Of a stretch of 64,000 bases of DNA, positions 25,812 through 34,564 are shown in pieces; within the stretch, counting starts at the first letter, position 1; each line of letters starts with the position of its first letter. Source of the DNA: Candidatus Krumholzibacteriota bacterium (GTDB taxonomy: Bacteria; Krumholzibacteriota; Krumholzibacteriia; LZORAL124-64-63). Location: positions 437,186 to 501,185 of the forward strand of contig JAKLEB010000001.1 in assembly GCA_022711765.1 (NCBI GenBank), read 5' to 3'. A program made the translations under genes and the position numbers. Below the pieces are notes generated by a model. The model was given only the letters and a program-made list of their open reading frames with translations. It was not told the DNA's origin and searched no databases.

Positions 25812-27185
25812 TCATCCCGCGCTCCGGTCGCGCCGGCGCAGGCGCGCCGCGAAGAAGCCGTCCGTATCGTGCCGCCACGGCAACCAGGCGCGCACGTACC
25901 GTCCATCGGAATCGGGATCGGGCTCGAGGTCGTCGCGGGAATCGAGCAGCGCCGCCACGACCTCCTCGTTCTCCTCGGGTTCGAGAGAGCACGTAGCATA
26001 GTACAGGCTGCCGCCGGCGCCCAGCAAGTCCGCGGCCGCGTTCGCCAGCTCCCGCAGGCGGCCGGCATTGCGGTCCAGGGTGGCCGGCGCCAGCCGCCAG
26101 CGGCCCTCGGGGTGATGGCGGCCGACGCCCGTGCCCGAGCACGGACCGTCCACCAGCACCACGGCGCAGCTACCGCAGCGCAATGGCGGCCGGATCGCGT
26201 CGCCGGCCACCAGCGCCACGCCGTCGAGCCGCAGCCGGTCGCGGTTCTCCCGGACGCGCCCGAGCCGCCGCGGATGCAGGTCGAGGGCGACCAGGAGGCG
26301 CGCGGGCGCCAGCAGGGACCGCAGGTGAACGGTCTTGCCGCCCGGCGCCGCGCAGCAGTCGACGGCGGGTCCGCCGGCGTCCGCGAGGGCGGCGCCGCCC
26401 CGGGTCAGCCAGTCGACGACCGCCTGCGCGCCGGCGTCCTGCACCACGAGGCCAGGGATCTCGGCGAGCAGATCGCGCAGCCTGGACCGTTCCAGCCGCC
26501 GGCCGAGGCGAAGGGCGCGCGGCTGATCCGGCCGCGTGGTCGAGTCGACGCCGGCCGCGGCGAGCGCCGCCTTCGCGGCCTCGACGCTCCGCGGCGGCAG
26601 CACGTGCAACGTCAGCGGCGGCGGCGTGTTCGCGTGCTCGAGCAGGGCGGCCGTCTCCGCCGGCCCGTAGCGTTCGTACCAGCGCTCGACCAGCCAGCGT
26701 GGATGGGACCACCAGGCCGCCAGGTAATCGACCTCGTCGCCGGTCGCATCGATGAAGAGCCGGTGGGCGGCAGCGAGCCGGTCGCTCGCCTCCTCGATCG
26801 CGAGATGACGCTGCAGCGCCTGCAGGACGGCGTTCACGTAGCCGACGGCGCGCGGGCGGCGCGCGGCTCTCAGCAACTCGCCGGCCTGGTGCACGGCGGC
26901 ATAGGTCGGCACGGCTCGGCTCGTCAACAGCTGGTGCAGCGCGAGGTGCAGGACGCCCCTGACGACGGGGTCGCGGTTGGGCTCGCGCCGGCTGAATCGC
27001 CGGACCAGGAAGTCGTAGCGGCCCTGCCACTGCAGGGCGCCGCGGACCAGCTCCTCGGCGACCGCCGCGTCCTTCCCGGGCGAGAGCTCCCCGCGCAGAT
27101 CCCCGAGCGCCGACTCGAGCGAGCGGCCGCGGCCCACGGCGAGCAGCGCGTCGAGCGCGAGGCGACGGCGCGGATCGGCGGTCAC
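25812..27185 (-). CDS. rsmB: 16S rRNA (cytosine-967-C5)-methyltransferase
   Basis: The 457-residue protein has an N-terminal NusB-like RNA-binding domain and a C-terminal SAM-dependent methyltransferase. The cofactor motif is DCCAAPGGKT, and the two catalytic segments are DGPCSGTGV and YATCSLEPEENE. GTG 27185 overlaps the fmt stop as GTGA. It is in the def-fmt-rsmB order common in bacteria. Confidence 0.94.
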   Translation of the reverse strand: MTADPRRRLALDALLAVGRGRSLESALGDLRGELSPGKDAAVAEELVRGALQWQGRYDFLVRRFSRREPNRDPVVRGVLHLALHQLLTSRAVPTYAAVHQAGELLRAARRPRAVGYVNAVLQALQRHLAIEEASDRLAAAHRLFIDATGDEVDYLAAWWSHPRWLVERWYERYGPAETAALLEHANTPPPLTLHVLPPRSVEAAKAALAAAGVDSTTRPDQPRALRLGRRLERSRLRDLLAEIPGLVVQDAGAQAVVDWLTRGGAALADAGGPAVDCCAAPGGKTVHLRSLLAPARLLVALDLHPRRLGRVRENRDRLRLDGVALVAGDAIRPPLRCGSCAVVLVDGPCSGTGVGRHHPEGRWRLAPATLDRNAGRLRELANAAADLLGAGGSLYYATCSLEPEENEEVVAALLDSRDDLEPDPDSDGRYVRAWLPWRHDTDGFFAARLRRRDRSAG

Positions 27186-28123
27186 GATCGGAAGACCTGC
27201 CCCGGTTCGACGGGACAGCCGCGCAGGAACTCGCCCACAGGCAGGAGGCGGCGGCCGGGCACCTGCAGCTCGAGCAGCCGGATCTGCCCCTCGCCGCACG
27301 CCACGATCACCCCCCGGTCGGAGACGGCCAGGACCGTGCCGACCGGCGCGGCGCCGCTGCAGAGGCCGACCGGCTCGGCGCGGCCGATCTTGACCGGCTT
27401 GCCGTCGAGGAAGCTCGTGGTGCCGGGCGCGGGCGCGAGCGCGCGGATCTGGTTGTGCACGGTGACGGCATCCCGATCCCAGCGCACCGGCGACAGGCCC
27501 TTGGTGACCTTGGGCGCGTAGACGGCCCCGGCGTCGCCCTGCGGCCGCGGCGCGACTCGGCCCGCGGCGAGGTCGGGCAGCGTGCGCCGCAGGAGCGCGG
27601 CGCCGAGCTCGCCGAGGCGCGCCAGCAGCTGTCCGCCCGTCTCCCGCGGATCGATCGGCGTGGCCTCGACCGCGAGCACGGGACCGGTGTCCACGCCCTC
27701 GTCCATCCGCAGGAGGGTGACCCCGGTCCAGAGGTCCCCGTGGAGGATCGCGTGCTGCACCGGTGAGACGCCGCGCCAGCGCGGCAGCAGGCTGAAGTGC
27801 ACGTTCACGCAACCGAGGCGCGGCAGCGAGAGGAGCGGTTCGCGCAGGATGTGCCCGAAGGCGACGACGACCACCACGTCCGGCGCCGCCTCGGCGATGG
27901 CGGCGGCGACCCGCTCGCGTTCCCGGGGACCGCGGTCCTGGGTCAGCACGGCGAGGCCGCGATCCAGCGCCGCGGCCTTCACCGCGGTCGGCGCGTAACG
28001 GCGGCCGCGGCCCGCCGGGCGGTCCGGCTGCGTGACGACCAGGGCGACCCGCTCGCCGTCGTCGAGCAGGCCGTCGAGGCACGGTACCGCGAATTCCGGC
28101 GAGCCCATGAAGACGATGGTCAT
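27182..28123 (-). CDS. fmt: methionyl-tRNA formyltransferase
   Basis: The enzyme formylates initiator Met-tRNA using 10-formyl-tetrahydrofolate. It has 313 residues with MGSPEFAVPCL at the N-terminus, the active-site NVHFSLLPRWRG and MDEGVDTGP, and a C-terminal OB-fold. Ser replaces the more usual Ala in H-A-SLLP. ATG 28123 overlaps the def stop as ATGA, coupling it to the enzyme that removes the formyl group. Confidence 0.95.
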   Translation of the reverse strand: MTIVFMGSPEFAVPCLDGLLDDGERVALVVTQPDRPAGRGRRYAPTAVKAAALDRGLAVLTQDRGPRERERVAAAIAEAAPDVVVVVAFGHILREPLLSLPRLGCVNVHFSLLPRWRGVSPVQHAILHGDLWTGVTLLRMDEGVDTGPVLAVEATPIDPRETGGQLLARLGELGAALLRRTLPDLAAGRVAPRPQGDAGAVYAPKVTKGLSPVRWDRDAVTVHNQIRALAPAPGTTSFLDGKPVKIGRAEPVGLCSGAAPVGTVLAVSDRGVIVACGEGQIRLLELQVPGRRLLPVGEFLRGCPVEPGQVFRS

Positions 28124-28671
28124 GCCCGCGCCTCCCGGGCGCCGAGCGGCATCCGCCCCGACGCGCGCAGCCGCAGCAGCCGACCGGCAAGCAGCCAGCG
28201 CCGCCAGCGGGTCAGATGATCGATGAACAGGATCCCGTCGAGATGGTCGACCTCGTGCTGGATGACGCGCGCGAGCAGGCTGTCCTCGCGCAGAGTCCGC
28301 GCGGCGCCGCCGGCGTCCCGATAGCGCACCACGACTCCACGCGGCCGCCGGAGCGTCAGGTAGAGGTCAGGGAACGAAAGGCAGCCTTCCTCGAAAGGGA
28401 CCGCTGGACCGAACCGTTCCTCGATCACCGGATTGACCATGACGATCGGCCGCGACCTGCGGCGGTCCGGCTCGCTCACGACGATCAGACGCCGCAGGTC
28501 CCCGACCTGCGGCGCGGCGAGCCCGACGCCCCCGGCCCGTTCCATGAGGGCCAGCATCGCGGCGGCCAGCGCCGACACGTCCTCGCCGGCAGCCACCTCG
28601 CGGCAGCGGCGTCGCAGCGACGCCGCCCCATAGATGCGGAGCGCGACGCCGGGTGTCGGCTCGTCCAGCAA
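28120..28671 (-). CDS. def: peptide deformylase
   Basis: This metalloenzyme removes the N-formyl group from nascent proteins. The 183-residue protein has the three diagnostic motifs GVGLAAPQVG, EGCLSFP and QHEVDHLDG (metal ligands Cys and two His, catalytic Glu). It starts with TTG at 28671, shortly after the yajC stop. The C-terminal tail is Arg-rich. Confidence 0.95.
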   Translation of the reverse strand: MLDEPTPGVALRIYGAASLRRRCREVAAGEDVSALAAAMLALMERAGGVGLAAPQVGDLRRLIVVSEPDRRRSRPIVMVNPVIEERFGPAVPFEEGCLSFPDLYLTLRRPRGVVVRYRDAGGAARTLREDSLLARVIQHEVDHLDGILFIDHLTRWRRWLLAGRLLRLRASGRMPLGAREARA

Positions 28672-28674
28672 GGC

Positions 28675-29004
28675 TCAGTCTTTCCTCTGGACCACGCCGC
28701 TGATCGCCTGCTTGGCGATCTCCACCTTGACGCCGTCGGCGATGAAGGCGACCACGCGATCATCGTGGACGTCCTTGACCGTGGCGAAGAGACCGCCGCT
28801 CGTCACGACGCGATCGCCGTTCTTGAGCGCCGCGATCATGGCCTGGCGCTGCTTCTGCTGCTTCTGCTGCGGCCGGATGATCATGAACCAGAAGATGGCG
28901 AAGATCAGCGCCATCATCCCGAACATGTAGAGCGGATTGGAGCCGGAAGATGCGCCGCCCTCGGCCGGGGGCGCGGACATGGCGAGGAAGCTCTGCACGG
29001 ACAC
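28675..29004 (-). CDS. yajC: preprotein translocase subunit YajC
   Basis: The 109-residue single-pass membrane protein accompanies SecDF. One transmembrane helix (MFGMMALIFAIFWFMIIRP) is followed by the typical RPQQKQQKQ and a cytoplasmic GDRVVTSGGLFATVKDV domain. GTG 29004 has AAGGAG seven bases upstream. secD and secF, the usual followers, are absent here; def follows instead. Confidence 0.92.
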   Translation of the reverse strand: MSVQSFLAMSAPPAEGGASSGSNPLYMFGMMALIFAIFWFMIIRPQQKQQKQRQAMIAALKNGDRVVTSGGLFATVKDVHDDRVVAFIADGVKVEIAKQAISGVVQRKD

Positions 29005-29087
29005 GTCGGGACTCCTTCGCTGGCGGGAAGCTCCTGGGCTTTCGCGCCAATAATGGGTCCGACCCGGGCGGGGGGCAACCGCCTAAT

Positions 29088-30293
29088 TCATGCGCGTTCG
29101 CGCGGGTCCCTCCGGGCGATCTCGTCGAGTCGCTTCCGCTCGCCGTCCGCCCAGCGGGCGCCGACTGCGCGCGCGTAATCGACGAGCCGTCCCTCGCCGA
29201 TGGCCGCGCGGATGTCTCGCATGAGCTCCTGATAGAACCAGAGATTGTGCTGGGTGGCCAGCATCGCCCCCAGGATCTCGCGCGCCTGGAAGAGGTGGCG
29301 CAGGTAGGCGCGGCTGTGCCGCCGGCACACCGGGCACGGGCAGTCGGGATCGACGGGGCGGTCGTCGCGGGCGAACTCGCGGTTCTTCACCGCGAGGCGG
29401 CCGTCCCAGGTCAGGACCGAGCCGGTGCGCGCCATCCGGGTCGGCAGGACGCAGTCGAACATGTCGACGCCGCCGAGGACCGCGGCCAGGATGTCGTCCG
29501 GGTAGCCGACGCCCATCAGGTAGCGCGGCCGGTCGGCCGGCAGGAGCGCGGCCGCCGCCGCCGCCAGCTCGTGCAGGACCGGCTTGGGCTCGCCGACCGA
29601 CAGGCCGCCGATCGCGTAGCCGGGCAGGTCGAAGCCCGCGAGGTCGGCGGCGGCCCGCCGGCGCTCTTCGAGCAGCGTGCCGCCCTGCAGGATGCCGAAG
29701 AGCACCTGCTCGTGGCCGTGCACCCGGCGGCGGCCGCTCGGACCGAAGGCGGCCAGGCAGCGGTGGAGCCAGCGGCCGGTGCGAGCCGCCGCCTCCGCCA
29801 CCGCGGCCGGCTCGGCATCGGCGGGCAGGCAGTGGTCGAACGCCATCGCGATGTCCGCGCCGAGGCCGCCCTGGACCGCCATGCTCAACTCCGGCGTGAA
29901 GTACAGCGGGGAGCCGTCCAGGTGCGAGCGGAACCGCACACCGTCCTCGCCGACCCTGGCCAGGTCGGCCAGCGAGAAGACCTGGAAGCCAGCGCTGTCG
30001 GTGAGGAGGGCGCCGTCCCAGCCCTGGAACCGGTGCAGACCGCCGAGGTCGTCGACCACGGAGTGCCCCGGCCGCAGGAAGAGGTGATAGGTGTTGGCGA
30101 GGATCAGCCGGCTCCCGCTGGCCGCGAGCTGGTCGAAGGCGACCGCCTTGACCGTGCCCGCGGTGCCCACGGGCATGAACACCGGCGTCGGAACGTCGCC
30201 GTGCGGCGTCCGCAGCAGGCCGGCGCGGGCGGCGCTGCCCCGGTCGCGGTGGGTGATCGAGAACGAGAACGGGCGTTCGCGCAGGTCGCTCAC
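29088..30293 (-). CDS. tgt: queuine/preQ1 tRNA-guanine transglycosylase
   Basis: The enzyme exchanges G34 of GUN-anticodon tRNAs for preQ1 in queuosine synthesis. The 401-residue TIM barrel has the nucleophile region LLTDSAGFQVFSL (Ala where DSGGFQ is usual), the substrate loop GGLSVGEP, MGVGYPDD and a C-terminal zinc site (CPCPVC plus downstream His). GTG 30293 overlaps the queA stop as GTGA, so consecutive enzymes of the pathway are coupled. Confidence 0.95.
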   Translation of the reverse strand: MSDLRERPFSFSITHRDRGSAARAGLLRTPHGDVPTPVFMPVGTAGTVKAVAFDQLAASGSRLILANTYHLFLRPGHSVVDDLGGLHRFQGWDGALLTDSAGFQVFSLADLARVGEDGVRFRSHLDGSPLYFTPELSMAVQGGLGADIAMAFDHCLPADAEPAAVAEAAARTGRWLHRCLAAFGPSGRRRVHGHEQVLFGILQGGTLLEERRRAAADLAGFDLPGYAIGGLSVGEPKPVLHELAAAAAALLPADRPRYLMGVGYPDDILAAVLGGVDMFDCVLPTRMARTGSVLTWDGRLAVKNREFARDDRPVDPDCPCPVCRRHSRAYLRHLFQAREILGAMLATQHNLWFYQELMRDIRAAIGEGRLVDYARAVGARWADGERKRLDEIARRDPRERA

Positions 30294-31498
30294 GGCGCCT
30301 CCCCGGTCGCGGGCAGGATCAGCATGGCGTCGCCGTAGCTGAAGAAGCGCAGGCGCTGGCGGACGGCCTCGTCGTAGGCCGCTCGCCACGTCGCCTCGCC
30401 GGCGAACGCCGCGACCAGCATCAGCAGGCTCGAGCCCGGCAGGTGGAAGTTCGTGAGCAGGCCGTCGGCGGCGGCGATGCGATCGGGCGGCTGGAGGAAC
30501 AGGCGCGTCGCGCCGCGGACGAGCCACCCGGTCGCCGTCCATTCCGCGCGACCGCTGAAGACCGGCTCGTCCGGCGTCGCCGCGGACGGGAACTCGACGG
30601 TCGCGCCCGGGCGCGTCGCTGCGGGCAAGGCGAGCGCCGCGACGGTCTCGAGCACCCGCAGGCTGGTCGTGCCGACCGCGACCACGCGCCCCTCCCGCGC
30701 GCGGCAGGCGGCGACCGCCGCCCAGGTCGCCGCCGGCAGCTCGAACGCCTCGGCGTGCAGCCGGCGCGCCGCGACCTGTCCCGGCGTCGGCGGACGGAAC
30801 GTGCCGGGCCCCACGTGCAGGGTGACCGCGGCGGTCTCGACGCCCTGCCGCGCGAGGCGCTCGAGCAACCCCGGCTCGAAGTGCAGGCCGGCGGTCGGCG
30901 CCGCCACGGAGCCCGTCCCCTCGCGATCCTCGCGGGCGTACACCGTCTGGTAGCGGTCGCGGTCGCGCCGGCGGCGATGGCCGGCCCCGGGCGCAGCGGC
31001 GTCGCGATGGATGTACGGCGGCAGCGGCACGTCCCCGTCGCGCTCCGCGATCGCCACCAGGTCGCCGCCGTCGCCGGCCTCCACGATGATCTCGCCCTTC
31101 TCGGCGCAGCCGGCGATGGCGAGGCTGGCGCCGGTCGATCGCTCGCCGCCGGGTTCGGTGACCGCGAGCTCGAGGCCGGAGCGCAGCCGGCGCGCGGGTC
31201 GAGCCAGGGCGAGCCACGCGCCGGGCGGCGTCGCAGCGGGCTTGACGAGCAGCACCTCGACCCGGCCGCCGGTGTCCCGGCGGCGCGTCCACAGGCGGGC
31301 CGGCAACACCCGGCTGTCGTTGCGCACGAGGAGGTCGCCCGGCCGCAGCCAGCGCGGCAGTTCGGCGAAGGGATGGACGCCGAGCAACCCGCCGGCACGG
31401 TCGCAGACCAGGAGGCGCGAATCGCCGCGGCGCTCCGGCGGGTCCTGGGCGATGAGCTGTGGCGGCAGCAGGTAGTCGTAGCCGGCAGAGGCGGTCAT
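30290..31498 (-). CDS. queA: S-adenosylmethionine:tRNA ribosyltransferase-isomerase
   Basis: The enzyme moves ribosyl from SAM to preQ1-tRNA and forms epoxyqueuosine. The family marks are DYLLPPQLIAQDP, NDSRVLPARL, RYQTVYA, APTAGLHF, HVGPGTFRP and NFHLPGSSLLMLV. At 402 residues it is about 50 longer than most QueA proteins. The extra length appears as a basic insert before RYQTVYA and a segment near 285-330. It starts 1 nt after the ruvB stop. Confidence 0.95.
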   Translation of the reverse strand: MTASAGYDYLLPPQLIAQDPPERRGDSRLLVCDRAGGLLGVHPFAELPRWLRPGDLLVRNDSRVLPARLWTRRRDTGGRVEVLLVKPAATPPGAWLALARPARRLRSGLELAVTEPGGERSTGASLAIAGCAEKGEIIVEAGDGGDLVAIAERDGDVPLPPYIHRDAAAPGAGHRRRRDRDRYQTVYAREDREGTGSVAAPTAGLHFEPGLLERLARQGVETAAVTLHVGPGTFRPPTPGQVAARRLHAEAFELPAATWAAVAACRAREGRVVAVGTTSLRVLETVAALALPAATRPGATVEFPSAATPDEPVFSGRAEWTATGWLVRGATRLFLQPPDRIAAADGLLTNFHLPGSSLLMLVAAFAGEATWRAAYDEAVRQRLRFFSYGDAMLILPATGEAP

Positions 31499-31499
31499 C

Positions 31500-32531
31500 T
31501 CAGAGCAACTCTCCCTGCGCGGCGCGGTCGCCGCCGGGAGTCTCGAGACCGAGGTGCCGCCAGCCGCCCGGCGTGACCTCGCGACCGCGCGACGTGCGCT
31601 TCACGAGGCCCGACTGGATCAGGTACGGCTCGACGACATCCTCGAGGGTGTCGACCTCCTCGCCCAGCGAGACCGCCAGGTTCTGGATCCCCACGGGCCC
31701 GCCCTGGAAGTGCTCGCAGATCACCTGCAGGTAGCGGCGATCCAGCGGCTCCAGCCCCAGCTGGTCGACGCCGAGCAGACCGAGGCCGTGATCGGCCGTC
31801 GCGCGGTCGATGCGCGCGCGGCCCTGGACCTGCGCGATGTCGCGAATGCGCCGCAGGACGCGGTTGGCGGTGCGCGGCGTGCCGCGGCTGCGGCGCGCGA
31901 TCTCGAGCGCGCCCTCCGGGTCGAGCGCGATCCGCAGCAGGCCGGCCGAGCGCGTGACGATGGTCGCCAGCTCCGAGGCCGGATAGAAATCGAGGTGGCA
32001 GACGATCCCGAAGCGGCTCCGCAGAGCCGGGGTGATCAGGCCCGCGCGGGTCGTCGCGCCGATCAGCGTGAACGGCTCGAGCTGCAGGTTGAAGTGGCGG
32101 GCACCGGGTCCCTTGTCGATGACCAGCTCGACCCGCCAGTCCTCCATCGCGGGGTAGAGATGCTCCTCGATGACGCGGTTGAGCCGGTGGACCTCGTCGA
32201 TGAAGAGCACGCGCCGGTCCGACTGCTCGGACAACAGAGCGATGAGCTCGGCGCTGTTCTGGAACGCCGGACCGCTCGTCAGCCGGATCTCCATCGCCAT
32301 CTCGACGGCGATGATCTGCGCCAGCGTCGTCTTGCCCAGTCCGGGCGGCCCGTAGAGCAGGACGTGGTCGAGGACCTCGCCGCGCTGGCGCGCCGCCTCG
32401 ACGAAGATGCGCAGGTTGTCCTTGATCTTCTGCTGGCCGACAAACTCGTCGAGGCTGCGCGGCCGCAGGCTGCGGTCCAGCTCGCGGTCCTCCGGCTGCG
32501 CGGCGGGGTCGGTCCAGCGGGTCTCGTCCAC
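31500..32531 (-). CDS. ruvB: Holliday junction branch-migration helicase RuvB
   Basis: The hexameric AAA+ motor drives branch migration with RuvA. The 343-residue protein has Walker A GPPGLGKTT (61-69), Walker B LFIDEVHRL, the sensor GATTRAG and the C-terminal winged helix (GLVKRTSRGREVT). It lies between ruvA and queA in a ruvC-ruvA-ruvB-queA-tgt order. Confidence 0.97.
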   Translation of the reverse strand: MDETRWTDPAAQPEDRELDRSLRPRSLDEFVGQQKIKDNLRIFVEAARQRGEVLDHVLLYGPPGLGKTTLAQIIAVEMAMEIRLTSGPAFQNSAELIALLSEQSDRRVLFIDEVHRLNRVIEEHLYPAMEDWRVELVIDKGPGARHFNLQLEPFTLIGATTRAGLITPALRSRFGIVCHLDFYPASELATIVTRSAGLLRIALDPEGALEIARRSRGTPRTANRVLRRIRDIAQVQGRARIDRATADHGLGLLGVDQLGLEPLDRRYLQVICEHFQGGPVGIQNLAVSLGEEVDTLEDVVEPYLIQSGLVKRTSRGREVTPGGWRHLGLETPGGDRAAQGELL

Positions 32532-32565
32532 CTTCGTTCTCTCCTCGTTCGCCGCCGCCGGCCGC

Positions 32566-33192
32566 CTAACGGCCGGGGGCGTCGAGATTGCCGAGCGCGG
32601 CCCGGACCCACGCCTGGACGTCGTCGGCGGCCTCCGGGCGCGCCCGCCGCGCCTGCAGGAGCAGCGCCTCCGCCAGGACCGGGGCGAGCCCCATCGCGCA
32701 CAGGATCTGCAGCGCGTCGCCCAACGGACCGGTCGGCCCGACCGCGGCGATCGCCGCGTCGCCGCCGGCGGTCGGATCCGCGAGCCCGACCGGGACGCGC
32801 TGCCCCAGCTCGACCACCAGCCGCGCCGCGCTCTTCTTGCCGATTCCCGGCAGGCGCGCCAGCGTCTTCTCGTCGCCCAGGCGCAGGCAGCGCGCGATCT
32901 CGGCCGGCTCGGCGCCCGAGAGCATCCCGAGCGCGACCTTCGGGCCGATTCCGGTCACGGTCAAGAGCAGCCGGAACATCGCCCGCTCGTCCCGCGACAC
33001 GAATCCGTAGAGCGTCCAGGCGTCCTCGCGGACGGCGAGATGGGTCCACAGCTTCACCGGCTCGCCGACCTGCGGTAGGCGACCGGCGCCGCGTTCCGAG
33101 AGCAAGAGGTCGAGGCCGACCGCGCCGCCGCCGATCGCGACGACCGCCTCGCGGCCGCCCTGGATCAGCACTCCCTCGACGTACGCGATCAC
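32566..33192 (-). CDS. ruvA: Holliday junction DNA-binding protein RuvA
   Basis: The 208-residue protein has the N-terminal OB fold, two helix-hairpin-helix motifs (LLTVTGIGPKVALGML and LARLPGIGKKSAARLVVEL) and a C-terminal domain III that contacts RuvB. GTG 33192 has GGAGG six bases upstream and overlaps the ruvC stop as GTGA. Confidence 0.95.
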   Translation of the reverse strand: MIAYVEGVLIQGGREAVVAIGGGAVGLDLLLSERGAGRLPQVGEPVKLWTHLAVREDAWTLYGFVSRDERAMFRLLLTVTGIGPKVALGMLSGAEPAEIARCLRLGDEKTLARLPGIGKKSAARLVVELGQRVPVGLADPTAGGDAAIAAVGPTGPLGDALQILCAMGLAPVLAEALLLQARRARPEAADDVQAWVRAALGNLDAPGR

Positions 33193-33698
33193 CGGCCACC
33201 TCCGGCGCGGAGCGCCGCGGCGAAGCGCTGCCGCCCCTGGTGGGCGAGCGCCACCGCGAGCGCGTCGCTCTCGTCGAGGGGCGGCGCGTCCACGAGCTGC
33301 AACAAGCGCATCACCATGAAGCGGACCTGCTCCTTGCCCGCCTGACCGTTGCCGGTCAGGGCCTGCTTGACCGTGCCCGGCGGATACTCGGACACCGCGA
33401 GGCCGGCCTGCGCGCCCGCCAGGAGGATGGCGCCCCGCGCATGGCCCAGGATCAAGGAGCTGCGGGCGTTGCGCGCGTTGAAGAGGTCCTCCACCGCCAT
33501 GACCTGCGGCGCGTGCGCGGCGATCACCGCCGTCAGCTCGGCGTGGATCAGGACCAGGCGGTCGGGCAGGTTCAGTTCGTGGCCCGGCCGGATGACGCCG
33601 GAGGCGACGAGGCGCAGGGCCGGCGTCACCTGGACGACGCCCCAGCCGGTCGCGTGGGAGCCGGGATCTACCCCGAGGATGCGCATCCGTGCGGCCAT
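33189..33698 (-). CDS. ruvC: Holliday junction resolvase RuvC
   Basis: The dimeric endonuclease resolves four-way junctions. It has 169 residues with ILGVDPGSHATGWG (Asp11), MAVEDLF and DESDALAVALAH, which supply the acidic site. ATG 33698 is used; the ribosome site (GGGGAAAG) is weak, and ATG 33686 is possible. It is the first gene of the long operon, and no convincing promoter is seen in the ~50 bp after the yebC terminator. The palindrome CCGGCCGCGGCCGG (33723-33736) lies in that gap. Confidence 0.93.
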   Translation of the reverse strand: MAARMRILGVDPGSHATGWGVVQVTPALRLVASGVIRPGHELNLPDRLVLIHAELTAVIAAHAPQVMAVEDLFNARNARSSLILGHARGAILLAGAQAGLAVSEYPPGTVKQALTGNGQAGKEQVRFMVMRLLQLVDAPPLDESDALAVALAHQGRQRFAAALRAGGGR

Positions 33699-33745
33699 GG
33701 TTCGCTTTCCCCGCCGGCGCTGCCGGCCGCGGCCGGCGGGCGGCC

Positions 33746-33778
33746 AAAAAAAAACGGGGGGCGCTCGCTCGCCCCCCG
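33746..33778 (-). terminator. intrinsic terminator after yebC
   Basis: On the minus strand a GC stem of 7-8 bp (33756-33762 with 33771-33777) is followed by a run of nine T's (33754-33746). This is the most canonical terminator of the window. Confidence 0.9.
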
Positions 33779-33794
33779 GCTCCGAGCGGCTCGG

Positions 33795-34553
33795 TCAGGA
33801 GTCTAGCCTGGCCATGAGGTCGTCGTCGATGTCGAAGTTCGCGGACACCCGGGAGACGTCGTCCAGGTCGTCGAGGTAGCCGACCAGGCGCAGCACGGCG
33901 GCCGCGTCATGCTCGTCCGTGATCTTGACCTCGGTGCTCGCTTCCAGGATGATCTCGGCGCTGCGGACCGGCAGCCCGGCCGCCTGCAACGCGCCCGAGA
34001 CCGCATGGAGGTCCTCCATGGCGGTGGTCACGACCACGTTGCCCTCGGCCTCCTCGACGTCCTCCGCCCCGTGCTCGATCGCGGCCTCCATCGCCTTGTC
34101 GACGTCGAGCGGCGCGTCCTCGTCGGCGACGACGATGAGGCCCTTCCGCGCGAACAGGTACGAGACGCAGCCGGTGGCGCCGAGCTTGCCGCCATGCTTG
34201 GCGAACACGTGGCGCACCTCGGCGGCCGTGCGGTTGCGGTTGTCGGTCTGCGTCTCGACGATGATCGCCACGCCGGCCGGCCCGTAGCCCTCGTAGGTCA
34301 CCTCCTCGTAGCGGACGCCCTCGAGGTCGCCGGTGCCGCGCTTGATCGCCTTCTCGACCGTGTCGTTCGGCATGTTGTTCGAGCGCGCGGTGTAGACCGC
34401 CGCGCGCAGGCGCGGGTTCGACTCGGGGTCGCCGCCGCCCTCGCGCGCCGCGACCGTCACCTCGCGGATCAGGCGCGTCCAGACTTTGGCGCGCCGGGCG
34501 TCCTGCGCCGACTTGCGATGCTTGATGTTGGCCCATTTCGAGTGACCGGACAT
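33795..34553 (-). CDS. yebC: YebC/TACO1-family regulator
   Basis: The 252-residue protein is full length for the family, with the N-terminal MSGHSKWANIKHRKSAQDARR and the EGYGPAGVAIIVE segment. Members have been described as DNA-binding regulators and as translation factors that help ribosomes at polyproline. Here it follows an EF-G-like gene by 11 nt, which favours the translation role, and it ends at a strong terminator. In many genomes yebC sits next to ruvC, as here. Confidence 0.94.
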   Translation of the reverse strand: MSGHSKWANIKHRKSAQDARRAKVWTRLIREVTVAAREGGGDPESNPRLRAAVYTARSNNMPNDTVEKAIKRGTGDLEGVRYEEVTYEGYGPAGVAIIVETQTDNRNRTAAEVRHVFAKHGGKLGATGCVSYLFARKGLIVVADEDAPLDVDKAMEAAIEHGAEDVEEAEGNVVVTTAMEDLHAVSGALQAAGLPVRSAEIILEASTEVKITDEHDAAAVLRLVGYLDDLDDVSRVSANFDIDDDLMARLDS

Positions 34554-34564
34554 GGACGGCCTCC

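Noticed and set aside
25254..27521. 755-codon plus-strand frame opposite the PASTA and rsmB genes
   Set aside because: The minus strand carries intact family motifs throughout; this frame has none.
32566..33747. A 393-residue form of RuvA extending upstream
   Set aside because: The extra N-terminus lies within ruvC in another frame; GTG 33192 with GGAGG matches the family start.
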